From Sabethes cyaneus (Eukaryota > Arthropoda > Insecta > Diptera > Culicidae), in the NCBI RefSeq assembly GCF_943734655.1, contig NC_071355.1, positions 197,965,939 to 198,029,938 on the forward strand: a stretch of DNA of 64,000 nt. The letters are read 5' to 3'. Position 1 is the stretch's first letter. Every line of letters starts with the position of its first letter. The position numbers were made by a program, and so were the translations under genes. Positions 54,620 through 64,000 of this stretch are shown here, one piece after another. Below the pieces are notes generated by a model. It was not told the origin of the DNA. It searched no databases and saw nothing but the letters and a program-made list of their open reading frames with translations.

Positions 54620-56590
54620 TCGATGCATGTCTTACTATACCAAACCTGTTTCGCCTCGTTATAGTTAGAACTGGTGAGTCCTCATGAGGTTCAAAACCAT
54701 TACCTCAATAGGTCCTCATACCAGTATGCTAACCATAAGAAGCGTCTTCGGGATAATGTAGAACTCAGCATGAAGGAAGGGTGATGAGCGGCCTGAGAAT
54801 AAATCGACAGTGACCTCAGATTCCAAATATATGAATACATCAACCACTTCAAGTTCACCGCTGTCAATAACCACTGTCCGCGTCAAGCGCATCTTGTCCA
54901 CTTTTAGTCCTCTACTTCTCATATGTTCCTCCGCTTGGAACAATCGCAAAGAATCTTGTGATAAAGGTGAAGTGCCCCGCGAAGCTTAGGAGTTTGCTAC
55001 TGTTGTTGAAAATCGTATCTTTCGTTTTCATGCCCGTTCATCGAATTACACCCTCAACGATGTGTTAAATAACCAGAGCAGGAGCGAAGAGCAACATAAT
55101 ATCAAAACTATATCAAACTAAGGTATAATAATATATTTTGTTATTGAATAGATATGGAGATACATTGATAACACATTTTGTTATTGAGTAGATATTTAAA
55201 ACATTGTTTGTAAGATGAGTTTAATAACTGATTTTGTTATCATATCTTACTGTGATCTTAAAATGACATTCGACATATTTCATAAAAAAAAAATTATTGA
55301 TTAAAGGGATTTTAAATTATAAATGTTTTATAAAATAATTTTTTAATATGTCATATGCTACTGCATTTGTTATTCCATACCTTAATAATACTAAAATATG
55401 TTATTCCAAACATTGAATACAGTCATATTATTGCTTTGTTATTCAAATAACACAAGTAGTTATTCTTTTGGTATTAAAGGAGAAAAATTTTGATATTATT
55501 TTTTGTTATTTTATCAACTATGTCAGCCAAAACAAGACCAAATTTTGATATGAGTTATTCGATTTCCAATAACTCATTTTGATATTATTTTGCTCTTCGC
55601 TCCTGCTCGGGAACACATCTTGGAAACTTCATTTCCTTGTAGCAAGCCTCTGCGCGATTCGAAGGAACTCGGAAGTGTCACACGTCTCATCACGCATGGA
55701 TCAAGCCGCCGCGTCAGTTTATCCGAAAATTGGTGCATTATCGGCGATAGCTGTTCTCGATCAGGCTTCTGCCGTGCTTTGCAAAAAATCTCAATTCTCG
55801 GCGTTTTATTGCCAAAGCGCAGAAGCCGAATCGATTTGCTCTCTATCAGTCGGATGTTACCTTCTCCAACGCGACGAGTTTTGTTTTGCTTTCGCAGCGC
55901 TTTGCTGCTTTGCTCTACCGGCAAGCGAGCATTAGTTTGGTTTCATGTTTCTTTTTCTGCCGAAGCGCTACCGAATGCATGCCTTCAAGGTCACGGAGCA
56001 AATCGTTCCAGTCCATATAATTGCTTATCGCATATTCTCTTTGGGGCACACCGTGAACAGTGTTGTGTCTCCAGTGTGCGAAGAAAATATTAGCTCTGCT
56101 TGTCGTTGTGCTCCTTCTGCGTAAGATGAGTGGTCGTAAGAGAAAACAGTATTCAGGCATCGTTCGCTGCGATGCTTGCAGCTGTCATATCGATTGCTGT
56201 TTCCACTTATTGCTTTTCTTCTTTTTAATCCTGATTATCATGGTCAACTCGTTCCGCGCTCGTCGTTTTTTGATCAAGTTTTGCCTTGTGGCAAAGCAGA
56301 GATATTTTTTCCAAGCTCTGCTTCGCTCTTCATCGCTACCAACTTGGGAGTTCATATCCCTGATGATGATCGTGATGACCCGTTGCGAACAGCTGTCGTA
56401 TTTTGCCTTCCGCTGTCTACCTTCGTGCGAGCAGTTTACATTGACGATGCTATAATTGAAAAAACGATTTTTTTATCCATGACACGATCCTACTTTCTGC
56501 CCAATACTGCAAAGCCCGACTGGAGCTCGTTGGAGGCTCCACCGCTCTTACTAAAGTCACCGCTACCGAGTCTCATGATTAGGCTGCCAT
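54620..56590 (-). pseudogene. Second non-LTR element, split by a MITE
   Basis: Minus-strand words in order: ITIIIRDMNSQVGSDEE (about 56370, endonuclease), then unrecognised linker, then REQLSPIMHQFSDKLTRRLD (about 55740) and SSFESRRGLLQGNEVS (about 55640, RT block 4), the MITE 55076-55608, then TIFNNSSKLLSFAGHF (about 55000; GH replaces the catalytic DD of the FADD box), and RTVVIDSGELEVVDVFIYL (54880). Related to the element at 51.8-54.0 kb and in the same orientation. Frameshifted and catalytically dead. Plus-strand frames over it (55590-56093, 56060-56601) are antisense. Confidence 0.75.
55076..55608. mobile_element. 533-bp AT-rich MITE with ~32-bp terminal inverted repeats
   Basis: It opens GAGCAGGAGCGAAGAGCA followed by ACATAATATCAAAA, and closes with the mirror image (TTTTGATATTATTT, TGCTCTTCGCTCCTGCTC), one or two mismatches. 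The interior is a run of TTATT/AACA words with no coding capacity. RT similarity resumes on both sides. No flanking duplication longer than 2-3 bp is apparent. Confidence 0.85.
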
Positions 56591-56611
56591 CTTGGCTTTA
56601 GTGCCAAGACA

Positions 56612-56824
56612 AAAAAGCAAAACAAAGCCTGGATGCTACATTCCGTTACCGAAACTTGACCTGCTGTTTTTATACGACAGACTTCGCAGCCAACTGTTAG
56701 AGTGCAGGACAATTGCAAGGCCAGTTGCTACGATCCTATTGACTCTAACAGCCTCTCCCAGTCGAGATTCGAACATAAGACGATTGGCTTATTAGACCAG
56801 CGTCATATCTCGAAGCCAACTGGT
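56612..56824 (-). mobile_element. tRNA-derived SINE (second family) with 13-bp target duplication
   Basis: TAGTGCCAAGACA flanks it at 56599-56611 and 56825-56837. On the minus strand the head is TTGGCTTCGAGATATGACGC (box A region) with TATGTTCGAATCTCGAC (box B), then GGGAGAGGCTGTTAGAGTC, CTGCGAAGTCTGTCGT, ACGGAATGTAGCA and a GCTTTGTTTTGC tail. It is a complete, well-preserved copy, 213 bp. The plus frame 56592-56795 is antisense. Confidence 0.9.
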
Positions 56825-57014
56825 TAGTGCCAAGACACACCGTCCATAACTCAGCTGCCCGCTCTGAGTCAGCCGCTGTCGTGAACCGCTCTTAAACTGG
56901 AGTGCAGTCGCTAAATAGGATGGACATATTGGACATAGGATAGGATATATTGCTCTGAAGCTCCAAGAGTGAAGTATCGCAGAATCTAAACTTTCTTTAG
57001 AACTTTCCATTTAG

Positions 57015-57700
57015 AGTAAGGAACCAATTTTAAGCAGATTGGTATGCTGATATCCCCCACTTAGTCAACCCATCGCTTACAATATGTAAAACATTCAGTG
57101 ATCCGCTTATCACTGAATGTTTTACATATTGTAAGCGATGGGTTGACTAAGTGGGGGATATCAGCATACTAATCTTCTTGTAAACTTTAGTCTTCATGCT
57201 GTTATCACTGAAAAACACTATATTTAAGTAAAACTTTTGATTTTTTACATCAAAAATTGAAGCGCTGGAAGTAATATTAATAAGGCAAAACGCATTTTAA
57301 GCACCTAGGTGCTTTCTTTAGCAATCTTGAATTTTACTGATGTATTGCGAACTTGTCCCAAATTATCACTGGCGACCATGGCCCAAGCGTTTACATGTCT
57401 ACTAGAACGTGACATGTGATAATTAAGTACTTGACGTTTAGAAATGCAGTAATAAGTGCTCAAAGTAACGAGGAGACGATTCTCTTCAACAGTAGTGAGG
57501 TGGCAATTCTCTTCAGCAGCTGAAAAAATGTTAGTTTTTTGACGATAATTTTTAATTCATCGTTTTTCTTGTCGAAAACACAGTAAACTATGTTTGTATG
57601 AATTACATCTATGATTAAGTGATTCAAGATTATGTTCTTTAAAAAAGATTCTGAAAATAAGAACATAAATTTTAAACTCATTTTTTTCAACTGATTAAAA
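57015..57700. mobile_element. Dispersed element of unknown class, short copy
   Basis: It matches 26.44-26.70 kb and 27.43-27.69 kb in order but lacks the intervening ~700 bp, and begins with a long hairpin. A minus-strand frame (57690-57460) resembles 27677-27453 at protein level. No recognised domain. Confidence 0.5.
57032..57179. repeat. Long hairpin, 71-bp arms (inner 58 bp perfect)
   Basis: From TGCTGATATCCCCCACTTAG to CATTCAGTGAT, loop CCGCTT, then the exact reverse complement. The outer 13 bp pair with two mismatches. The copy at 26.48-26.57 kb has only the right arm, so the left arm is an inverted duplication made here. Confidence 0.92.
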
Positions 57701-60700
57701 TTGCGTCACCTGATTATTCAGAAGTAAATGTAATTTTAAATCTCATCAATAATTTCTGCTAAACGATGCAAAAGGACTTCTCAGTATACGGTGAAAGTAA
57801 TGCCATAACTCTTCGCCGATTATTTCCAGCAAGAAAGCTTAGAAATTCTCTCCGCCGCGGCACTACATCCTACAACTTGCTCTTCGGCGGCGGTTTCACT
57901 GTCTACTACCGCCGGCGCTTCCGTCATCAACGACCAATCCGACCAAACCGACATTCGTAATGAGTGTGCGGTTGTCATAATTTAATGGAGAAAAGGGAAA
58001 TGGGTATACCTACCTACTATAGTACACTTACCGTTGGCGTTGTTGTCGCGACTGTCGTGTCTCCCGTTGATTTTCAAGCAGAACCAGAGAGCTTATGAAA
58101 AACTAAAAGCTGCTCAGCACTACTGCTACTACTACCTCTGCTACTTGTCGTCCGTTTCAATGAGGTGCACCGACTGGCTCGAAACAGCTACTTGTGACCC
58201 CCTGCCCTGCCGTCTGTCCCCCAGGAAACGGAAACGAATACGAAATGTGTCAGTGACAAGGCTTTTCATAAAAAAGAGCGCGACTGCTGGGAGTGTGGTG
58301 GGCGTTTGATGCACGGTGTACAAGGGACACGGGTACAGGGGTGGATAAGGATTTCTTGTATCAATTTTGCCTCATTTCCTGTTTCAGTAGTTGACAGGAT
58401 GAATACCGCAAAGCGAACGCTGCTGCGGCACATTTGAAAAGGCGTGCTATAAGTTAAGAAACTGGCTTTTCATTCGATTTCCGAACCGCTGCTGCGCGGT
58501 GCTTTGACAGGAAGTGGAAATCAGTTTTGGTTGAATCGAAGTGATTCCAAACCTATAAAGTTGTGCATTTTCTACCGGGACCATCGCATCGGGATGAGTG
58601 CGTTCGGTGGAGTGGAGGTGTGAAATTGGACTGGCGTACACAGGGATAGACAGGCACTAGGCAAGAGTAATATCGGAAATGGATTTGATCGAAATCGTTT
58701 GCTTTATCCACTCCGACAGACTGAGGGCTGCCTTTGACGTGTGCATGATGTTGAAAACTTGTTCCGATATGTGAGATTGCATCTATCATTAAGGGTAAAT
58801 ATCCATTACGGGTATCAAATGCAAATAGAAAAGCAACAAACAATAAACAAGCCAGGTTTGGTGCGATGTTTGAGCAATATTTGCTGCTTTCAATCAGGTG
58901 AGGTTCTTTCTGATAGAGATACAAAACAATAGTGCGGTATTCTATATTCAAACATTGAAACTGGCTTTTCAAATCACAAAAATCAACACAGCTTTGTGTT
59001 TTTCAGATTCGCTCGACTGATTTGAAGTTAGCTTTACCATCAAAGTTGATGCTGCTTGGCAAACAATGACTTGTATCCGATTTTCAAATATCTGACAACC
59101 GAATAAAGACGTTTGGTAGATTTTGGTTGACGAGAAAGAAGGATAAGTTCTTTTAGAATTATCTTTTTGTAGTTTTTTGTATCATATAAAATTGTGTTTA
59201 ATTATAGAGGTTAGTTCCTAATTAATCACAATAATTTTTTTTCTTGTACAAAAACAATGTTGTTATGGTCGGAAAATCGGCAAAAAGCCTCTAAATGCAG
59301 TATTGCACTATAACTTTACCTCTTAGTGACAGACTATAATAAAGTTCTGTCAATCATAATGAGTCATCTGTTTTCATCGTGCAAACGCGTCCTTTTACTC
59401 ACGGAATGACGCCACCCTACAGCCTACACCCGTACAAACTCTTGTAAACATCGTTCTTCCCTATATTACACCAAACAAATATAAAACACACCACCCATAA
59501 AAAAGGTACAATAAAGCGTGTTGTTTGTGCTATTTCTGGTTCGCAACTTATAGTTTTATCGATCCTTATTATTTATCTCCAGTCCTACCTCGTAACTACA
59601 CCGACTACAATATGCCAAGCACATTTTCTTTTCTTCTCCAGAACTTAATCAAGCCATCGCAACAATCCAGCTTCTCCGGCTGGCGTAGAGTAGTGGTCCA
59701 CTAGCAGAACACAGCAGAATGGCCACTTATAATCAATAAATTGCGGGATTTATTATCCGGTCATCAGTGAACCGAACCGAGAAGGTGTTAATTTGAAAAG
59801 CACTGGAGCATTGGCGGTTGCCCAGCTGCAACGGAGAAAATTAAGTAATTGCTTCCGTTCCAATCCGAGACCTTTCGGGCGGGGAAGTCAACTTGCTGCT
59901 GCTGCCGTTGCTGAGCTGTAAACAGAAATTCAATTTCTCACTTTTTATTGGTTCATTTCAAACGGAGCGCCGAATTGCATATTATCCTCCCTGATGGAAA
60001 ATTATCATCCTGAAGCGCGTCGCATCATCAAATATTCCATCAGTTGCTCGTTTTCGCCGGAAAACAGCATCAATTGTGTTTAATTTAACGTTTATGATTC
60101 ATAAATTTCAGATTCGAGGGGAGCAACGTTTGAGCGTGTGGCATCTGGTAAGAGCAGCCAGGGAGGGTGGCAAGATTTTCCGCTTGCTGCTTTTATCTGT
60201 TGGGCTCTATCGGGGGAATTGCATTAGGACAATTTTTGCTTTGTTTTTTTTTCTGAAGAAAACAAGCTATACCCGAAGGAGTTCAATTGGTGTGTAGCTG
60301 GTAAAAAGTACTTGATCTTTGGGATTTTCAACAAGACGAATACAAAAATTGATTAAGGAGTTGTTTTTTTATTCATGATGGGGATCAAGCAAATGTCAAA
60401 AATAATGAGACCGAGAAAATAAGTAGAGATATCTCTGAAAAAGCAAGCAACAAACGTGTATAACTCGTAGGTACTGAAAAAATCAACAAATATTGAGGCA
60501 AGAAAAATGGAAAGAGTCCGCGTTCTTTTAAAAGCACTTAAACGCCAATTAAAAAAAAGCCGAGTTACAACACTCAGTTTTTCACTAAGCAAAATTCTAA
60601 GCGGTGATTGAACGTAAAATGGACGATTGCATGGTTCTAGCATTTTTCTTGTCAACGGTCAGGCCAAATAAGCAGCATGTATTGCAGAGCAAATTCCAGG

Positions 60701-60876
60701 GCAGTAAGTAGAATCAGTCATACTCCCTAATTCCTTTCAACTTCTTGAAGGCGTGGACCTCCCGTACCAAACGCTTCTAATACAATCACTGAGAACATAA
60801 TTCCGATTTTTTCTGAAAAAAAATATTCGTGAAACTATAGTGGTAGCTGATAAAAAATATTTCGTACCATGTTTTT
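57701..60876. other. No gene recognised
   Basis: About 3.2 kb of unique-looking DNA with short frames only. The 139-codon minus frame 58553-58972 has no recognised domain. GCTGCTGCTGCC occurs near 59900. Confidence 0.45.
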
Positions 60877-60886
60877 AACATTCGTA

Positions 60887-61017
60887 AGTTGGGGTCAATC
60901 CCGGTGTAGCATTCACGCCACTCACGCCGAGGACCCGGGTTCGAATCCCAACCCCGTAGAAGTCACGAATGACCCAATCTGTTAAAGTGACTATAATCAA
61001 AAACAAAAACAAAAAAA
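60887..61017 (+). mobile_element. tRNA-derived SINE with 10-bp target duplication
   Basis: AACATTCGTA lies at 60877-60886 and 61018-61027. The element has GGGGTCAATCCCGGTGTAGC (with a short deletion in box A), box B GGGTTCGAATCCC, GAAGTCACGAATGACCC and a (CAAAAA)n tail. This is the uninterrupted sister of 7862-8367. Confidence 0.9.
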
Positions 61018-61027
61018 AACATTCGTA

Positions 61028-62042
61028 GGTTTATTTTTTACCGCACATAATACGAATGATTTGTATATGGTCCGAGAACATATTCGTAGCACATTTTGCA
61101 TCAGAACTCTTTTGATTGTCGGTTATTGTCTGGCTTCGTTATCGATGAGGTTGGGCTACGAAGATTGTAGCTAAAAGAAAATATATTTGCGCAATTATGA
61201 TCCACTTAATGCTGGGGTTTGCGGTGTCGTCGGCTGTTCTTGCGAAAATATGACAAACGAGTTCAACTTCGGTTCCCGGCCATGTCAGTTTTTTTCCGAG
61301 AATAAGGAGATTTCGCTATTTTCCGATAGGTGTCGGTATTATACTACTATTATTTTGTGCCTTTTCGTTCTTTCGTATAATGAACGAAGCATTTTTTATG
61401 AATATAATAAGGCCATTATAAATATTTTAAAAAGTTTTTGTCCTTCCGATGTTAGGCCACTGAAGGGGGGGAGCAAAAAAAAGCGAATTTTTTATCAACA
61501 GAAAAAAAAGAATTTTAGGCATTTTTATTTAAGTGTAAACGTGAAAACCAAATATACGTTATTGTTTTCCATGCAAAAATCTTCGAAAAAAAAATAATTT
61601 TTTGGCCGATTTTCGTAAATTCTACTGTTTGAATTTCCATTTCCATTTCGTTCTAGAAGCCTTAATCTATTAACTTAATTATCTATTTACTTTTTAATGG
61701 GGCTTTCAGCCGGTGGTTGGTTCGCCACAAGGTTATGACTTTGTTAATATGTTCGAAACATTTAGGACTGATTTTTTGAATCTACCTCATGCTAGAAAAC
61801 AACAACAGAATTCGTAAAACAAACGTTCGTTTTCGAACGATAAAATTCAGTTTATTCTTAGTGTATTTAAAATCGTTGGGAGTATCTTTGCTAATAAAAG
61901 ATATAACATAAGTGATACTCCGGATCTTCGGGGTTGAACTAACGGCGTTTAGAGCTGTAACCGGACTGCAATAGGCCAAGGATATAGCGCCTCGTTTCAC
62001 CCCCTAAATAGTTTAGAGACACTGACTAACAACAATATTAGA
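61028..62042. other. No gene; possible diverged copy of the 26-kb element
   Basis: AAAGTTTTTGTCCTTYC, GTGAAAACCAAAT and TTTTCCATGCAAA.ATCTT in 61420-61600 recall 26145-26340. The 136-codon plus frame 61187-61597 covers this repeat and lacks known motifs; the 72-codon minus frame at 61782-62000 likewise. Confidence 0.35.
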
Positions 62043-62284
62043 ACAAACTCGTGTTTTTAGTCTTTGACCTTGAAATGCAGTCAGGCATTAATATTAATAT
62101 TTTTGAAACGGTGGGTCTCCAATTGATGGAGGGACGGTAGGGGAAAGTAATGATTTTTTTTGGAATGCTGGAGAAAGAGCGGGAAGGTGAGGAGAGTGTG
62201 GGGGGGGGGGGGAGGGGGTTATTGGTAGGTATGCTTAACAAGTTGTCGTTATGACTTCAGAGCCAAAGACTAAAACACGAGTTT
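62043..62284 (-). mobile_element. SINE-like element (CAAACTCGTG family) with inverted end
   Basis: The left end is CAAACTCGTGTTTTTAGTC, through ATTAATATTAATATT, GATGGAGGGACGG, a 14-G tract and AACAAGTTGTCGTTATGAC. It then closes with AAAGACTAAAACACGAGTTT, the family terminus in the opposite orientation, so both ends carry the same word inverted. Confidence 0.7.
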
Positions 62285-62679
62285 GGTCTATTTCATAGGA
62301 ACGGAGTCTTTTTCCGAAAACCAGCGCTGAGAATCGCGGCTAACACGCTGACAGACGAACAGCGTCACGCGCAGTACCTTGCAAGTCGTAAGGGACTGCA
62401 TAGTATCGTCGTCCTGACAGTAAAAACAACTTCAGCATCTTTGGCTCGAGTAGCACGTTCCTCACAATCATGTGGAAGATTTATGCCTAACAAAACAAGT
62501 TAGATTAAAAACTTCCCGGTCGGTGTTTTCTACGGTAGACGGAGGAAGAGGCACAATTTGCGTCTAAAAATTAACCCAACCAGATACGTCGCTACCTTAA
62601 TAAGGGGGGTTTTGCAGTCTCCGTTTGTCCAGCGCCTCCTCTGCGGTTCTAAGGTACACGGGTACCAGCGATCCACATG

Positions 62680-62935
62680 CCCTGGCGGGTGTTGTGGGTT
62701 CAAATCAGGTTATATTCTTAGATTATAGCTTGGTTCGACCCATGCATCTTCCAGCATTGGACAAAAGGTAGGAGTCATAACGACATTTTGTTAAACGTAG
62801 CTACCAACAACCCCCCCGCCCCGTCACCTTTCCGCTCTTTCCCCTTCACTCCTAAAAAATTTTCATTACTTTCTCCTACCGTCCCTCCATCAGTTGTAGA
62901 ACCACCGTTTCAAAAATATTAAAAATATTAGTTTG
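62680..62935 (+). mobile_element. SINE-like element (CAAACTCGTG family), 3' truncated
   Basis: GTTGTGGGTTCAAATCAGG, GCTTGGTTCGACCC, CCAGCATTGGACAAAAGGTA, GGAGTCATAACGAC, a C-tract, CCGTCCCTCC and GAACCACCGTTTCAAAAATA follow the order of 47395-47703 but stop before the CACGAGTTTGGTCA terminus. Confidence 0.7.
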
Positions 62936-63152
62936 AAAAATATGCAAAAATAACACTCGGTGTTGAGAAATTCATAACAGCAAAAAACTTATTGAGATTT
63001 CAGCCATACGAAATTTCAACCATGATCACAAGCGCCAAGCTCACATATGAATTTCTCCTGCTATCATACGTGTTGTCTCTGTTGCTATGAAATGTGAACG
63101 AAATTCAGCCGTGAGCATTTTGGTTCCTTCTTCCACAGGTAGGCATTTCATG

Positions 63153-63245
63153 TAACGAACCAGAGAGCGAAAGAGTGTATCAGCAGCGAAAAATGCCGCG
63201 CTCTCATGAATTAAGATAGCAAAAGCATAACGGCGAAATTTACAT
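63153..63245. repeat. Dispersed ~100-bp repeat, copy 2
   Basis: GTAACGAACCAGAGAGCGAA, then GCGAAAAATGCCGCGC, CTCATGAATTAAGA and AGCAAAAGC follow the order of 6856-6960. Function unknown. Confidence 0.55.
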
Positions 63246-64000
63246 ATTCCCTTCGCGGGAATCGACATTTTCTTAACAAGAAAGTTAAAAGCTTAGTTAA
63301 AAACCAATTAAAATATGTGTTTTAGTTTAACTTTGCGATTTATTCAATGATTCATTCTCTCAAGCTCACTGACAGCTGCCCATGCAGTTCAACAACGAAT
63401 TTGTATGTATCTGTGCATGGCTCCGGGCAACAGTTGAACCAAGGCAGAATGTGATCAAGCGGGAAGAAATATGTGTGAATTTTGTGCTTCTTGCGATGGA
63501 AACAGATAAAACTCAAGTGTGAGTTTTTCTGCAAAGGTTCAGGTTGACATTATTCACAGTTGATTTGGATTTTTGATGAGTTTTGAGATTTTGAGTTCTT
63601 ACCCTCACTGGGACACTTATAAAACAATAATAATTTAGTCGTTTAGTTCAATGGTTGCCTAAAACTACAGTTGTAAGATCAGGAACTGTAAACCACGTGA
63701 CTCATTGGTTCCTGGCATGGCTACACAATTATACAAATTGGCGTATTTCTAGGTATACAGGCCACGTCGAGGCGCTAGGTAGGGATTTAGCAAGGTCAGA
63801 ACTATGTTGAGGGCTGCTTCCTAGTTCCCATTTCCATTTCGTACTCAAACAAGTCGGTCCACACCATTTAACCAACAAAACCCGAATGCAAGTCAAATAG
63901 ATCTAGCCGAAGCCGAATCTAGCAAAAATAAGTGGGAAGTTCCACATGGCTATACTTATTATCTCTTTATCAATCGGTACTCCGTGGAATTTCAACTTCA
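63246..64000. other. No gene recognised
   Basis: The final 750 bp show no frame or repeat I can name. GTTTAGTTCAATGGTTGC near 63637 is faintly tRNA-like but has no matching acceptor stem. Confidence 0.45.

Noticed and set aside
55590..56601. Plus-strand frames of up to 167 codons
   Set aside because: Antisense to endonuclease/RT remnants; no domain seen in the plus reading.
60887..61017. Functional tRNA gene
   Set aside because: Box A and B are present, but the A-rich tail, 10-bp target duplication and second copy identify a SINE; there is no complete cloverleaf.
63637..63720. Possible tRNA near GTTTAGTTCAATGGTTGC
   Set aside because: No paired acceptor stem or proper T-arm could be found.

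Overview
This is repeat-dominated eukaryotic (insect) genomic DNA, most likely from a culicine-type mosquito. The reasons are the dispersed ~150-bp-unit repeat with a (GACA)n tail, tRNA-derived SINEs with clean target-site duplications, several mosquito-like non-LTR retrotransposon fragments, many short inverted-repeat (MITE) elements, and one F-box/leucine-rich-repeat gene with a 59-nt GT-AG intron. The taxonomic call is inference from sequence character, not from a search. Nothing bacterial (operons, Shine-Dalgarno sites, CRISPR) is present.

Layout: 0-2 kb, an element built of ~150-bp units (related copies at 13.4-14.3 and 43.1-43.8 kb); 2-4 kb, low-complexity DNA and two inverted repeats; 7.3-9.65 kb, non-LTR reverse transcriptase debris, a SINE split by a MITE, and a second SINE; 13-16 kb, a SINE-like repeat, a hairpin MITE and a dead Tc1/mariner transposase split by a SINE-like insertion; 18.4-22.9 kb, a chain of tandem arrays (15-bp, 11-bp, two 7-bp units) holding a MITE that itself carries a SINE-like insertion; 26-29.8 kb, a dispersed element and a second chain of arrays ending in (CCAAGT)n; 33.1-34.3 kb, about 1.2 kb of nearly pure (CCCAAT)n abutting the 3' end of a minus-strand non-LTR retrotransposon (34.3-37.7 kb) that is interrupted by two MITEs, an internally deleted mariner and a SINE-like repeat; 40.46-41.93 kb, the only convincing host gene; 45.8-48.2 kb, MITEs, RT debris and SINEs; 51.8-56.6 kb, two consecutive minus-strand non-LTR elements, each broken by a MITE; 56.6-57.7 and 60.9-62.9 kb, more SINEs and inverted repeats. 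The other kilobases (3.9-6.8, 9.7-13, 16-18.4, 22.9-26.1, 29.8-33, 37.7-40.2, 48.2-51.8, 57.7-60.9 kb) show no coding signal I can defend and may be intergenic or intronic.

Only the F-box protein looks functional; it would act as a substrate adaptor of an SCF ubiquitin ligase. All transposon proteins are broken by stops, frameshifts, deletions or insertions. The main interest is the nested insertion record with readable target-site duplications, and the strand-biased tandem arrays, one of which starts exactly where a retrotransposon coding region breaks off.
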